A DNA stretch of 33,436 nt from Rhodococcus sp. (in: high G+C Gram-positive bacteria) (GCA_012514505.1 JAAZAD010000144.1:1-33436), one strand, 5' to 3'. Shown: positions 17,137 through 25,523, counted from the first letter of the stretch. Notes: generated by a model from the letters alone, not told the origin. A program made the numbers and translations.

Positions 17137-17424
17137 ATGTCGGAAATCAGTTACGAGTTTGCCGCCATGGATCAAATGGCCGGGGATATCCGTAACCGTG
17201 TCGTTGCGCTTAACGAGACGCACGAGGAACTCAAGGGTTATGTCAACGGATTGTCTGGCGCTTGGAAAGGTGAGGCGCAGGAGGGCTACGCTGCCGTGCA
17301 GCAGCAGTGGGACTCCGCCCATTCCGACCTGATCATGGTGCTCGAGACGATCGCGAAGGTCGTTGAGGACGGCACCGCCGACATGCGGGATAAAGAGAAG
17401 ATGAACGCCGCAATGTGGGGATGA
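17137..17424 (+). CDS. esxT: WXG100 family type VII secretion target (EsxT-like)
   Basis: A 95-residue WXG100 protein and likely partner of the preceding one. The motif Trp43-Lys-Gly45 lies in GAWKGEAQ between two amphipathic helices. No YxxxD/E signal is visible in its C-terminus, which fits the rule that only one subunit of the pair carries it. The ATG at 17137 is preferred to the GTG at 17131 because AGGGA at 17126-17130 gives better spacing. A strong terminator follows 24 bases after the stop and closes the ESX operon before rplM. Identification as EsxT comes from order and length. Confidence 0.9.
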   Translation: MSEISYEFAAMDQMAGDIRNRVVALNETHEELKGYVNGLSGAWKGEAQEGYAAVQQQWDSAHSDLIMVLETIAKVVEDGTADMRDKEKMNAAMWG

Positions 17425-17448
17425 TCTTCCTCCAGTTGCATTCGTAGG

Positions 17449-17481
17449 TGCCCCGGTAGCGTTGTTGCTACCGGGGCATTT
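17449..17481 (+). terminator. Intrinsic terminator after esxT
   Basis: TGCCCCGGTAGC (17449-17460) and GCTACCGGGGCA (17467-17478) form a perfect 12-base stem with a six-base loop, followed by TTT. It separates the ESX operon from the rplM-rpsI operon. Confidence 0.85.
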
Positions 17482-17521
17482 GCGTGCCTGTGGGTGTGAG
17501 GGGTCTGGTTCGGCGTCGGTT

Positions 17522-17551
17522 TTGACTGCTGTCCTGCCGGCCCGGTATCGT
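17522..17551 (+). promoter_or_regulatory. Probable rplM-rpsI promoter
   Basis: TTGACT (17522-17527) and TATCGT (17546-17551) are 18 bases apart, which is a good match to a housekeeping promoter. They lie downstream of the esxT terminator and would give an rplM leader of roughly 125 bases. I see no recognised L13 autoregulatory structure in that leader. Confidence 0.5.
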
Positions 17552-17685
17552 TCCTCGTTGGCGTGCCGTACGCCGCTGTGTCTTCGTGTCGCAGTGGCAG
17601 GCGGTTCTCGGGTCTCAACTGGCCGCCGGGAATCGTTCGAACGATGCGTCAGGCCAGCAGCGATTGAACAAGACGAGGAAGTTCT

Positions 17686-18125
17686 GTGTCTACGTACACC
17701 CCGAAGGCCGGAGATGTGACCCGCACGTGGCACGTCATCGACGCCACCGACGTGGTGCTCGGCCGCCTTGCCGTCCAGGCAGCCAACTTGCTGCGCGGCA
17801 AGCACAAGCCCACCTTTGCCCCCCATGTTGACGGCGGCGACTTCGTCGTCATCATCAACGCCGACAAGGTCGCCATCAGCGGAAACAAGCGCGATGGCAA
17901 GTTCCTGTACCACCACTCCGGACACCCGGGTGGTCTGAAGTCCCGCTCGGTCGGCGAGGTTCTCGAGAAGAACCCCGACCGTCTCGTGGAGAAGGCCGTC
18001 GTCGGCATGCTCCCCAAGAACAAGCTGGGACGCGCCATCAGCAGCAAGCTGAAGGTGTACGCCGGACCGAACCACCCCCACGCCGCGCAGTCGCCGGTGC
18101 CATTCGAGATCAAGCAGGTGGCCCA

Positions 18126-18129
<4 letters not shown>
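17686..18129 (+). CDS. rplM: 50S ribosomal protein L13
   Basis: Large-subunit protein L13, 147 residues, full length. Conserved family segments are the N-terminal [28 protein letters not shown], the [17 protein letters not shown] strand pair, the [11 protein letters not shown] loop, and the [12 protein letters not shown] motif near the C-terminus. The start is a GTG with GAGGA a few bases upstream. The stop overlaps the rpsI GTG as GTGA, so the two ribosomal genes are translationally coupled, as is near-universal for this pair. Confidence 0.97.
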
Positions 18130-18659
<530 letters not shown>

Positions 18660-18709
18660 TGTGCCGCCGGGGTCACCTCTCGACGAGGTAGATCTCGGCA
18701 CCTGTTCTT

Positions 18710-18755
18710 CCTCGAGGGCAGGCGTCCAGAAGTTTCCGGACGCCTGCCCTCGAGG
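18710..18755 (+). terminator. Perfect 18-base hairpin after rpsI
   Basis: Arms 18710-18727 and 18738-18755 are perfectly complementary over 18 bases with a 10-base loop. The structure lies 50 bases after rpsI and 40 bases before glmM. No T-tract follows. Stability and place favour a U-tract-less terminator or an mRNA-stabilising end for the rplM-rpsI transcript. Confidence 0.75.
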
Positions 18756-18795
18756 CATATGTGAGGTCATTACACGAGGTACGAAGGGTTGATTG

Positions 18796-20127
18796 ATGGG
18801 TCGGATGTTCGGGACGGACGGCGTTCGCGGTTTGGCGAATGCGGATCTGACGGCGGAACTGGCGTTGAAGGTTGCCTCTGCGGCTGCCTTCGTCCTGACA
18901 TCGCGCAGTGATGCGCGTCCGACTGCGGTAGTGGGGCGCGATCCGCGGGCCAGCGGAGAAATGCTCGAGGCCGCCGTCGTTGCCGGGCTGACCTCCGCCG
19001 GGGTGGACGTTCTGAACGTGGGCGTGCTACCGACTCCGGCAGTCGCCTACCTGACCGCGAGTCTCGACGCCGATCTCGGTGTGATGATCTCGGCGTCCCA
19101 CAATCCGATGCCCGACAACGGCATCAAGATCTTCGCGGCCGGCGGACACAAACTGTCGGACGACGCCGAAGACCGAATCGAAGCTGCCATCGCCTCCGGC
19201 GAGCGGGCGACACCGACCGGAGCAGCGATCGGCCGCGTTCACGTCGTGACGGATGCGGCGGAGAAGTACCTCACGCACCTCGCGTCTGCGTCGACGCGCT
19301 CCGCGCAGGGGCTGACCGTCGTGGTCGACTGCGCCAACGGTGCAGCATCGGCGGTCGCGCCCGCAGCGTACGCGGCCGCCGGAGCGCGGGTCGTCACCAT
19401 CAACGCCGAGCCGGACGGCCTCAACATCAACGACAACTGCGGGTCCACCCACTTGGAGGGTTTGCAGAAGGCGGTCATCGAGAACAACGCCGATCTGGGC
19501 CTCGGCCACGACGGTGACGCGGACCGGTGCCTGGCAGTGGACGCCACGGGAGCCGTCGTCGACGGTGACGCGATCATGGCGGTCCTCGCCGTAGGCATGC
19601 GAGACGCGGGCGAGCTGACAGACAACACTCTGGTTGCCACCGTGATGAGCAACCTCGGGTTGCACATCGCGATGAAGGAATCGGGGATCACCCTGGCCAC
19701 CACCGGCGTCGGTGACCGGTACGTCCTCGAAGCGCTGCGAAACGGTGGCTTCGCGCTGGGCGGCGAGCAATCCGGCCACATCGTGCTGCCCGAATTCGGG
19801 ACGACGGGTGACGGTGTCCTCACCGGGCTGCGGTTGCTGGACCGGATGGCCGAGACGAAGAAGTCGATCGCCGACCTGGCTGCGGTGATGACGACGCTGC
19901 CGCAGGTGCTGATCAACGTGAAGGTGGCCGACAAGGCAACCGTGGCGGGCTCGGACGCCGTGCGCGCTGCGGTCCGCGAGGCAGAGGCCGGCCTCGGTGA
20001 TTCCGGGCGCGTGCTGCTCCGTCCCTCGGGCACCGAACAACTGGTGCGCGTGATGGTCGAAGCGACCGATCTCGCAGTTGCGCAGCGCACCGCAGACGAA
20101 TTGGCGAGCACCGTCTCCGCAGTGTGA
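18796..20127 (+). CDS. glmM: Phosphoglucosamine mutase
   Basis: GlmM interconverts glucosamine-6-phosphate and glucosamine-1-phosphate in the cytoplasmic pathway to UDP-GlcNAc for peptidoglycan. The protein is 443 residues, the family length. The start [12 protein letters not shown] is typical. The phosphoserine loop ISASHNP places the catalytic Ser at 101. The metal site is DGDADR, the sugar loop is GEQSGH, and the phosphate-binding C-terminal loop is [11 protein letters not shown]. The ATG at 18796 is favoured over the TTG one codon earlier; GAAGGG precedes it. The same pathway's first enzyme, glmS, lies 3.5 kb downstream. This close linkage is normal in mycobacteria. Confidence 0.97.
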   Translation: MGRMFGTDGVRGLANADLTAELALKVASAAAFVLTSRSDARPTAVVGRDPRASGEMLEAAVVAGLTSAGVDVLNVGVLPTPAVAYLTASLDADLGVMISASHNPMPDNGIKIFAAGGHKLSDDAEDRIEAAIASGERATPTGAAIGRVHVVTDAAEKYLTHLASASTRSAQGLTVVVDCANGAASAVAPAAYAAAGARVVTINAEPDGLNINDNCGSTHLEGLQKAVIENNADLGLGHDGDADRCLAVDATGAVVDGDAIMAVLAVGMRDAGELTDNTLVATVMSNLGLHIAMKESGITLATTGVGDRYVLEALRNGGFALGGEQSGHIVLPEFGTTGDGVLTGLRLLDRMAETKKSIADLAAVMTTLPQVLINVKVADKATVAGSDAVRAAVREAEAGLGDSGRVLLRPSGTEQLVRVMVEATDLAVAQRTADELASTVSAV

Positions 20128-20146
20128 GTGTGGGCGGCGAAGTGGA

Positions 20147-20178
20147 ACCGAATCACCAGCTGGTGCGTCCAATTCGGT
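20147..20178. repeat. Nested inverted repeat after glmM
   Basis: An inner perfect 12-base palindrome CACCAGCTGGTG (20154-20165) sits inside outer arms ACCGAAT (20147-20153) and ATTCGGT (20172-20178). The inner and outer parts are offset by six bases on the right. It lies 19 bases after glmM and about 40 bases before the next gene. It could be an operator for the three downstream genes or a glmM 3' hairpin; there is no T-tract. Confidence 0.5.
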
Positions 20179-20219
20179 AACCGGGTCGGTCGGACCGTGT
20201 CGAAGGGGTGGGGTACAGA

Positions 20220-20516
20220 GTGGAACTCGACGTTGAAGCGGTGAACAGGGCGGGTAGCGGTTTCGCGGATACCGCCGATCACCTGGTCCGGGCGGCGGCC
20301 AGCGCACGGTCGATGACTTTTGGTGGCTCCCGCGCCGGCCGTGACTATTCGGCCGAAGGCGACGCGTTGCGCGACAACGTGCAGCGTATGGCTGCTGCCC
20401 TCGAGGCGTGGTCCGCGGGTTCGCGGAGCTTCGGGGAATCCGTGCACGATGCCACTGCGCGCACGGTGACCACCGACGCGATGAACGCCACGACGCTCGA
20501 CGGGATCGCACCGTGA
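20220..20516 (+). CDS. Small helical protein, EspC/WXG100-like (Rv3440c position)
   Basis: A 98-residue, mostly helical, Ala-rich protein of the size and layout of type VII secreted helical hairpins such as EspC. One helix spans about VEAVNRAGSGFADTADHLV, a Gly-containing turn lies at FGGSRAGRDYS, and a second helix covers DALRDNVQRMAAALEAW. There is no classic W-x-G motif in the turn. In M. tuberculosis Rv3440c occupies this place. The start is uncertain: GTG at 20208 is in frame, but GTG at 20220 is preceded by a G-rich stretch at suitable spacing. Its stop overlaps the next gene as GTGA. Function is unproven; an ESX link is inferred from fold and neighbourhood. Confidence 0.65.
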   Translation: MELDVEAVNRAGSGFADTADHLVRAAASARSMTFGGSRAGRDYSAEGDALRDNVQRMAAALEAWSAGSRSFGESVHDATARTVTTDAMNATTLDGIAP

Positions 20517-22480
20517 CCGTTCCTGTGGGCGGCCACGAGGTAAGCCTTGAAGACCTTGCACCGGTGCCGGGTTCGTTGATGTCGCCGGACGACGCACTCG
20601 ACCAGGGTGCGAGCGGGTTGGTGTTCTTCGAACAGTTCCTTCCCGCTGCGCGGCGCATCGGCATCGAGGACCGTGAGTACTCGGACTATCGCGCTGCGTT
20701 CGACGCGGAGCGTGGACTCGACGTACACGCCCTCGAGGTCGACGCGGACGCTGCACGGGTAATCGCGTCGACGGCGCAGGCTGCGACCGAGGAACATCGA
20801 GCGGGCGTCAACACGCTGTCGTCCGCGTGGTGGGGCGACGCCGGTCACGATGCGGTTGTCTTCGCCGGAACCGTCCGCGACCGGGGCGACGACACCGCTG
20901 CTCAGGTTGTCGCCGTGGCAGAGGCCCTGGGGGCACTGCCCGATACACTCCGGCAGGCCGTTCAGACCAAGTCGTTCGTGGTCGCATCGCTGCACCAGAC
21001 GACGGTGGCCGGCTACACCGCGCACCAGATCGACACGCTGGTCGACATCGCCGAGCGTGCGGCGGACGGTGGCGGCTATCTGGTGGAACGGCTCGTGGCG
21101 GACGCCGCAAGTTGGTTCCCGAAGATCGCTTCGGTGATTGCCGCACACGAATCGTCTGGGAACGCGAGCAGCGTGGAGCCGGGTGGTCGTGTGACGGATT
21201 CTCCTGAGCTTCGTGCCACCGTCGCACGAATCGCACGAGACTGGCTCCGTGATTGGTTCGCGCCCTGCTACCGCACGACTCGGACCCTGTTCGACGACGC
21301 GTGCACGCACTGTGCCGAGACGGTGCGAGCTGCCTACTGTGCTGTGTCCGAAGAGGCGCAGAAGGTCACCACCGGCGCCTACCCCTCTCCGAGCGGATGG
21401 GCGCCTGCTCCGGTACCGCAGCAGGCATTCACAGCGTCGCCGACCCCTGCTCCGAATTACACAGCTCCGGCGCCGAACTACACACCTGCACCGGCGCCTG
21501 CTGTGCAGAGTTCACCGCCACCACACCCCAGCCCGCACGGACAACCCAGATACGCCGCCGGACCCGACTACGGTCCACCGTCCGGATACAGCGCGGGACC
21601 GGGGCAGGTTCCGGGTCCTGGCTACGGCGGGCGGCCGGGATTCCTGGATGGCGAAGTCCGAGACCCCCACCAGCTCGGTGACCTCGGTGACCTCGGTGAC
21701 CGAGGGGGAGTCGCAGGAAGTCTGAGTACCCTTCTAGGAGAGGTTCGCTCGCTGGTCGAGCCCATGATCGAGGACGCCGTTTCGGCGTTGACGATCGACG
21801 ACAGCACGGATGATCCCGAACCTGTCGGCGAAGAACCGGCCAGTGATGTCGACGGCCAGCCGCCCGAGCCGGGTGGGTCTCCAGACGCCGAGAAGAGTCT
21901 GGAACTGAAGTCCGACGGCAAGACGTGGACCCTCGCCGTGGACGAGGACGGGAAGGGTATCTCGCTGCGGATCGAAGACGGCCTCGGTGAGTCGACCAGA
22001 TACGCGATCGAATTGGGTTCTGACGGGATCCCACGGATCGTGGTCGAAGACGGCATTCTCGCCGAGGAGACTGCAGCCGACGACGAAACACCCGAAGACC
22101 CCGCGTGCGAGGCCGATGCGTCGACGCAGAATGCCGTCGAAACAGGCGGGGATGCCGGGACACGCGGGGGCGTCGAGGCACCGGCAGACGCAGCTCAGGC
22201 TCCGACCGGGCCGACCGATCCGCCTTCACCGGAACCGGTTGATTCGCCTGCGGCCGACGTACCGGAGGGTGAGGTTCACGACGCGCAGTCGGGTGAGCCC
22301 GAACTTGCGTCGGTGTCACCGGAGGGTACGTCCACAGACACTGAGTCGCTCGGTGGCGTATCACCCGAGAACGTGTCTTCTGTCGGTGATCAGCCTCCGA
22401 GCGATCCGGTGGATATGACGGTGAGCGATACAGGCGCCGAGTTGGCTGAAGCCGGTCCTCTGGCGAGTGTGGATCGATGA
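20513..22480 (+). CDS. Large Pro/acid-rich protein with WXG-like N-terminus (Rv3439c position)
   Basis: A 655-residue protein not assigned to a named family. The first 250 residues are helical and hold a W-x-G motif (Trp106-Trp-Gly108 in SSAWWGDAG), in a hairpin setting like WXG100 or PPE-type proteins. Residues about 290-400 are rich in Pro, Tyr and Gly (repeats of APNYT, YGPPSGY). A short LGD repeat follows. After about residue 405 the chain is acidic, and includes a strand-rich segment near residue 465 (LELKSDGKTWTLAVDEDGK). The end is Glu/Pro/Ser-rich and low in complexity. No signal peptide or transmembrane helix is seen. The GTG overlaps the previous stop, and the stop overlaps the next ATG. 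It may be a type VII substrate or partner; this is inference. Confidence 0.72.
   Translation: MTVPVGGHEVSLEDLAPVPGSLMSPDDALDQGASGLVFFEQFLPAARRIGIEDREYSDYRAAFDAERGLDVHALEVDADAARVIASTAQAATEEHRAGVNTLSSAWWGDAGHDAVVFAGTVRDRGDDTAAQVVAVAEALGALPDTLRQAVQTKSFVVASLHQTTVAGYTAHQIDTLVDIAERAADGGGYLVERLVADAASWFPKIASVIAAHESSGNASSVEPGGRVTDSPELRATVARIARDWLRDWFAPCYRTTRTLFDDACTHCAETVRAAYCAVSEEAQKVTTGAYPSPSGWAPAPVPQQAFTASPTPAPNYTAPAPNYTPAPAPAVQSSPPPHPSPHGQPRYAAGPDYGPPSGYSAGPGQVPGPGYGGRPGFLDGEVRDPHQLGDLGDLGDRGGVAGSLSTLLGEVRSLVEPMIEDAVSALTIDDSTDDPEPVGEEPASDVDGQPPEPGGSPDAEKSLELKSDGKTWTLAVDEDGKGISLRIEDGLGESTRYAIELGSDGIPRIVVEDGILAEETAADDETPEDPACEADASTQNAVETGGDAGTRGGVEAPADAAQAPTGPTDPPSPEPVDSPAADVPEGEVHDAQSGEPELASVSPEGTSTDTESLGGVSPENVSSVGDQPPSDPVDMTVSDTGAELAEAGPLASVDR
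21674..21700 (+). repeat. Three tandem copies of a 9-base unit
   Basis: The unit CTCGGTGAC occurs three times without gaps at 21674, 21683 and 21692, encoding LGD three times in the linker between the Pro-rich and acidic regions. Such a unit could change copy number by slippage, which would alter linker length in frame. Confidence 0.85.
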
Positions 22481-22677
22481 CGTCCGGCGTGGAGAAGCTG
22501 CGCGAACTGCGGGCGTGCATGGACGTCGATCTCGAAAGGTTCCGTCAGCGCATCGCTCACGCGCGGGAGACCTCGGAAGCGGCGGCCAACGCGGCGGCTG
22601 AACCGGTCGCCTTCACTCGCCTGGGCGAGACAGAGATTTCGCCAGAGAACTGTCGGCCGAACACCTGGCTCGTGTGA
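22477..22677 (+). CDS. Hypothetical 66-residue protein
   Basis: A short gene whose ATG overlaps the preceding stop (ATGA), which is the main support for its being real. The product begins MTSGVEKLRELRACMDVDLERF and is one amphipathic helix for about 45 residues, rich in Arg, Glu and Ala, followed by a non-helical tail ending in NTWLV. I do not recognise a family. Its stop is six bases from the convergent stop of the hydrolase gene. As the third member of the coupled set it may act with the two upstream proteins, for example as a small partner or chaperone; this is speculation. Confidence 0.6.
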   Translation: MTSGVEKLRELRACMDVDLERFRQRIAHARETSEAAANAAAEPVAFTRLGETEISPENCRPNTWLV

Positions 22678-22683
22678 ACAGGG

Positions 22684-23529
22684 TCAGGCTTTCGGCAGCA
22701 GGCTGGTGAGTTCGGCGCCCTCTTCGACTTCACGCTCGTTCGGGTCGACGAGTGTGGTGTTGGGGATTTCGGCGTCTGCCTCGCTGAACGCGCTGTACGT
22801 CTTGTCCTCGGTGAGGGTGCTCAGCAGGAACCCGGTGAGGAGCGCACGCGTGGTTGCCTGTGTCTTCTTCTCGCCATTGGGTGCGCCCATTGCACCGAGC
22901 AGTCGTCGCCCTTCCACGAGCCCGGACGACAAGGCACTGTCGACGGTTCGGAAAATGGCGTCACCGCCCCACTCGGTCGCCAGGGCCGTCGCGTTGCACC
23001 CCATCGAATCGACATCGAACTCACCGGCGACGATGAGTCCAGGCGAGGTGACGTGCGGTGCGTACTGCTCGGATTTCGGGGCGGTGGGTGCGGGGAACAG
23101 AGCGGCGACAGCCTGCACTTCCCGCTGGGTGGCGGCGATCACGGCGGCGCCGGCTCCCATGCCGTGTCCGACGAACCCCACACGATTGGCCTGCACGCTG
23201 AGTTGACCGGGTCCGAGACGGACACCCAGGCAGATGTCGAGGGTCGATTGAAGGTCGGTGGCGAGCCCCAGGTGTGACGGCACAGGTCCGCGTTCGCTGT
23301 TCGGGGCGGCAACGATGATGCCCCAGGACGCCAGGTGTTCGAGTGTCTTGGCGTAGTGGCCGACACCGTTCATCCACCCGTGCGCGAAGACCACAGCGGG
23401 CAGGTTGAATCCGGATTCCGGGGTATACACCACGCCTGGCTGACCAGCGATGGCCAGATTGCCGCGCAACACGCGGTTCGGGCCGCGCTTCGACAGTGCG
23501 CGGGCGAGGGACTTCAGTTTCGGCGCCAC
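22684..23529 (-). CDS. Alpha/beta-hydrolase-fold protein lacking the nucleophile Ser (Rv3438 position)
   Basis: A 281-residue alpha/beta-hydrolase-fold protein related to the dienelactone hydrolase/cutinase-like group. The oxyanion strand is VVFAHGWMNGVGHY. The nucleophile elbow, normally G-x-S-x-G, reads GHGMG, so Gly123 stands where the serine should be. An Asp is present in GEFDVDSMG. The region where the catalytic His is expected reads VDSALSSGLVEG without His. The protein is therefore probably not an ordinary esterase. The GTG at 23529 is chosen because a -10-like TAACGT (23537-23542, minus strand) ends seven bases before it, suggesting a leaderless start; a TTG at 23535 is also possible. 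It is divergent from glmS and matches the place of Rv3438. Confidence 0.82.
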   Translation of the reverse strand: MAPKLKSLARALSKRGPNRVLRGNLAIAGQPGVVYTPESGFNLPAVVFAHGWMNGVGHYAKTLEHLASWGIIVAAPNSERGPVPSHLGLATDLQSTLDICLGVRLGPGQLSVQANRVGFVGHGMGAGAAVIAATQREVQAVAALFPAPTAPKSEQYAPHVTSPGLIVAGEFDVDSMGCNATALATEWGGDAIFRTVDSALSSGLVEGRRLLGAMGAPNGEKKTQATTRALLTGFLLSTLTEDKTYSAFSEADAEIPNTTLVDPNEREVEEGAELTSLLPKA

Positions 23530-23625
23530 GCCCAAGACGTTAACCGATTAGCAGTTCTCCCGGACAGAAGGCGCGCGATAACGGTGTTGCTGCGGCGTCG
23601 AGTTCGCCCAGCCGTCCGATCCAAG

Positions 23626-23640
23626 TAACCTGTTGAACCA
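23626..23640 (+). promoter_or_regulatory. -10 element for a possibly leaderless glmS
   Basis: TAACCT at 23626-23631 lies eight bases before the A of the glmS ATG, and no Shine-Dalgarno sequence is present. If the -10 is used, the transcript would begin at or next to the start codon. No clear -35 box was found. Confidence 0.45.
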
Positions 23641-25502
23641 TGTGCGGAATCGTGGGATACGTCGGCCACCGGGACGCTCTGCCCGTTGTGGTGGAGGCGC
23701 TCAGACGGATGGAGTACCCCGGCTACGATTCCGCCGGGGTCGCAGTCCTGGACGGCGACGGCGGGATGGCCGTCGAGCGTAAGGCCGGGCGACTCGCCAA
23801 TCTCGAGGCCGAGCTGGCCGAAGTCGGTACCGACACCTTCGTGGGCACCACCGGTATCGGTCACACGCGGTGGGCAACCCACGGCCGGCCGACGGACCGC
23901 AATGCGCATCCGCACCGGGACGAGGCGGGGTCGATTGCGGTCGTTCACAACGGCATCATCGAGAATTTCGCTCCGCTGCGAGCCGAACTCGAGCAGGCCG
24001 GAGTCGACCTGGCCAGTGACACGGACACCGAGGTCGCCGTCCATCTGGTGGCGCGCGCGTACGCGTCGGGCGAGACGGCCGGAGACTTCGTCGAGAGTGC
24101 GTTGAGCGTGCTTCGCCGGCTCGAGGGTGCGTTCACCTTGGTCTTCACTCATGCCGATCACCCGGACACGATCGTGGCGGCTCGTCGGTCCACCCCGCTC
24201 GTCGTGGGTGTGGGGGAGGACGAGACCTTCCTCGGCTCCGATGTCGCTGCGTTCATCGAGCACACCCGTGATGCGGTGGAACTCGGTCAGGACCAGGTCG
24301 TGATCATCACGGCAGGCGGATACTCGATCCGTAACTTCGACGGGTCGGAGGCATTGGGCCGACCGTTCCGTATCGACTGGGACCTCGCCGCCGCCGAAAA
24401 GGGTGGCCACGACTACTTCATGCTCAAGGAGATCGAGGAGCAGCCCACCGCGGTGGGCGACACGCTCCTCGGCCACTTCGCCGAGGGCAAGATCGTGTTG
24501 GACGAGCAGCGACTGTCGGATCAGGAACTTCGTGACGTCGACAAGGTGTTCGTCGTCGCCTGTGGCAGCGCCTATCACTCCGGGCTGCTCGCGAAGTACG
24601 CGATCGAGCACTGGACCAGGCTTCCTGTCGAGGTGGAACTGGCCAGCGAGTTCCGCTACCGCGACCCCGTTCTGGACCGCTCGACGTTGGTCGTGGCCAT
24701 CTCTCAGTCGGGCGAGACTGCCGACACCTTGGAAGCGGTCCGGCACGCCAAGGACCAGAAGGCCCGTGTGCTGGCGGTCTGCAATACCAACGGCGCTCAG
24801 ATTCCGCGAGAAGCGGATGCGGTTCTCTACACGCGGGCCGGTCCGGAGATCGGTGTCGCGTCCACCAAGGCGTTCCTCGCGCAGGTCACGGCGAACTACC
24901 TGGTGGGTCTGGCGCTGGCGCAGGCTCGTGGCACCAAGTACCCGGACGAGGTCGCGCGTGAGTACGAGGATCTCGAAGCGATGCCTGCCCTCGTGAGCCG
25001 TGTGCTCGAGACGGTCGAACCGGTGCGTGCGCTTGCCCGTGAGTTGGCGGACTCGAGCACCGTGCTCTTCCTCGGTCGGCACGTGGGCTACCCGGTGGCC
25101 CTCGAGGGTGCGCTCAAGCTCAAAGAGCTCGCGTACATGCACGCGGAAGGTTTCGCGGCCGGTGAACTCAAGCACGGGCCCATCGCGCTCATCGAAGACG
25201 GGTTGCCGGTCATCGTGGTGATGCCGTCCCCGAAGGGGCGTGCCGTGCTGCACTCGAAGTTGCTGAGCAACATCCGGGAGATCCAGGCGCGCGGGGCGCG
25301 CACCGTGGTGATCGCGGAGGAAGGCGACGAGGCAGTGCGCCCCTTCGCCGATCACCTCATCGAGATCCCGGCAGCACCCACGCTGTTGCAGCCGCTGCTG
25401 TCGACGGTTCCGTTGCAGGTGTTCGCTGCGGAGGTTGCACAGTCGCGTGGCTACGACGTCGACAAACCGCGCAACCTGGCGAAGTCCGTCACCGTCGAGT
25501 AG
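23640..25502 (+). CDS. glmS: Glutamine--fructose-6-phosphate aminotransferase (isomerising)
   Basis: GlmS makes glucosamine-6-phosphate from fructose-6-phosphate and glutamine, the committed step to UDP-GlcNAc. The protein is 620 residues and complete. The N-terminal glutaminase domain begins MCGIVGYVG, with Cys2 becoming the N-terminal nucleophile after Met removal. TRWATHG and HNGIIENF are the glutamine-site motifs. Two SIS domains follow, with VVACGSAYHSGL, ISQSGETADTLEA and STKAFLAQV in the first and FLGRHVGYPVALEGALKLKE in the second. The C-terminus DKPRNLAKSVTVE is the family signature. The start is fixed by the required Cys2; there is no Shine-Dalgarno sequence, so a leaderless mRNA is likely. 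I see no glmS ribozyme. Confidence 0.98.
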   Translation: MCGIVGYVGHRDALPVVVEALRRMEYPGYDSAGVAVLDGDGGMAVERKAGRLANLEAELAEVGTDTFVGTTGIGHTRWATHGRPTDRNAHPHRDEAGSIAVVHNGIIENFAPLRAELEQAGVDLASDTDTEVAVHLVARAYASGETAGDFVESALSVLRRLEGAFTLVFTHADHPDTIVAARRSTPLVVGVGEDETFLGSDVAAFIEHTRDAVELGQDQVVIITAGGYSIRNFDGSEALGRPFRIDWDLAAAEKGGHDYFMLKEIEEQPTAVGDTLLGHFAEGKIVLDEQRLSDQELRDVDKVFVVACGSAYHSGLLAKYAIEHWTRLPVEVELASEFRYRDPVLDRSTLVVAISQSGETADTLEAVRHAKDQKARVLAVCNTNGAQIPREADAVLYTRAGPEIGVASTKAFLAQVTANYLVGLALAQARGTKYPDEVAREYEDLEAMPALVSRVLETVEPVRALARELADSSTVLFLGRHVGYPVALEGALKLKELAYMHAEGFAAGELKHGPIALIEDGLPVIVVMPSPKGRAVLHSKLLSNIREIQARGARTVVIAEEGDEAVRPFADHLIEIPAAPTLLQPLLSTVPLQVFAAEVAQSRGYDVDKPRNLAKSVTVE

Positions 25503-25503
25503 T

Positions 25504-25519
25504 CGCAGGGCGGCCTGCG
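25504..25519. terminator. Short hairpin between glmS and the copper lipoprotein gene
   Basis: CGCAGG (25504-25509) and CCTGCG (25514-25519) pair around GCGG in the 21-base gap between convergent genes. It may be a weak two-way terminator; there is no T-tract. Confidence 0.3.
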
Positions 25520-25523
25520 GGGC

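Noticed and set aside
21674-21700. Possible CRISPR-like or larger repeat array
   Set aside because: Only three 9-base units without spacers, all in frame in a coding sequence.
21429-22520. 363-codon minus-strand frame opposite the large Pro/acid-rich gene
   Set aside because: An Arg/Pro/Ser-rich antisense shadow; the plus-strand gene is supported by overlapping start and stop codons on both sides and by its W-x-G motif.
23560-23640. Possible glmS ribozyme or riboswitch upstream of glmS
   Set aside because: The gap to the divergent gene is only 110 bases, glmS appears leaderless, and no ribozyme core was recognised.
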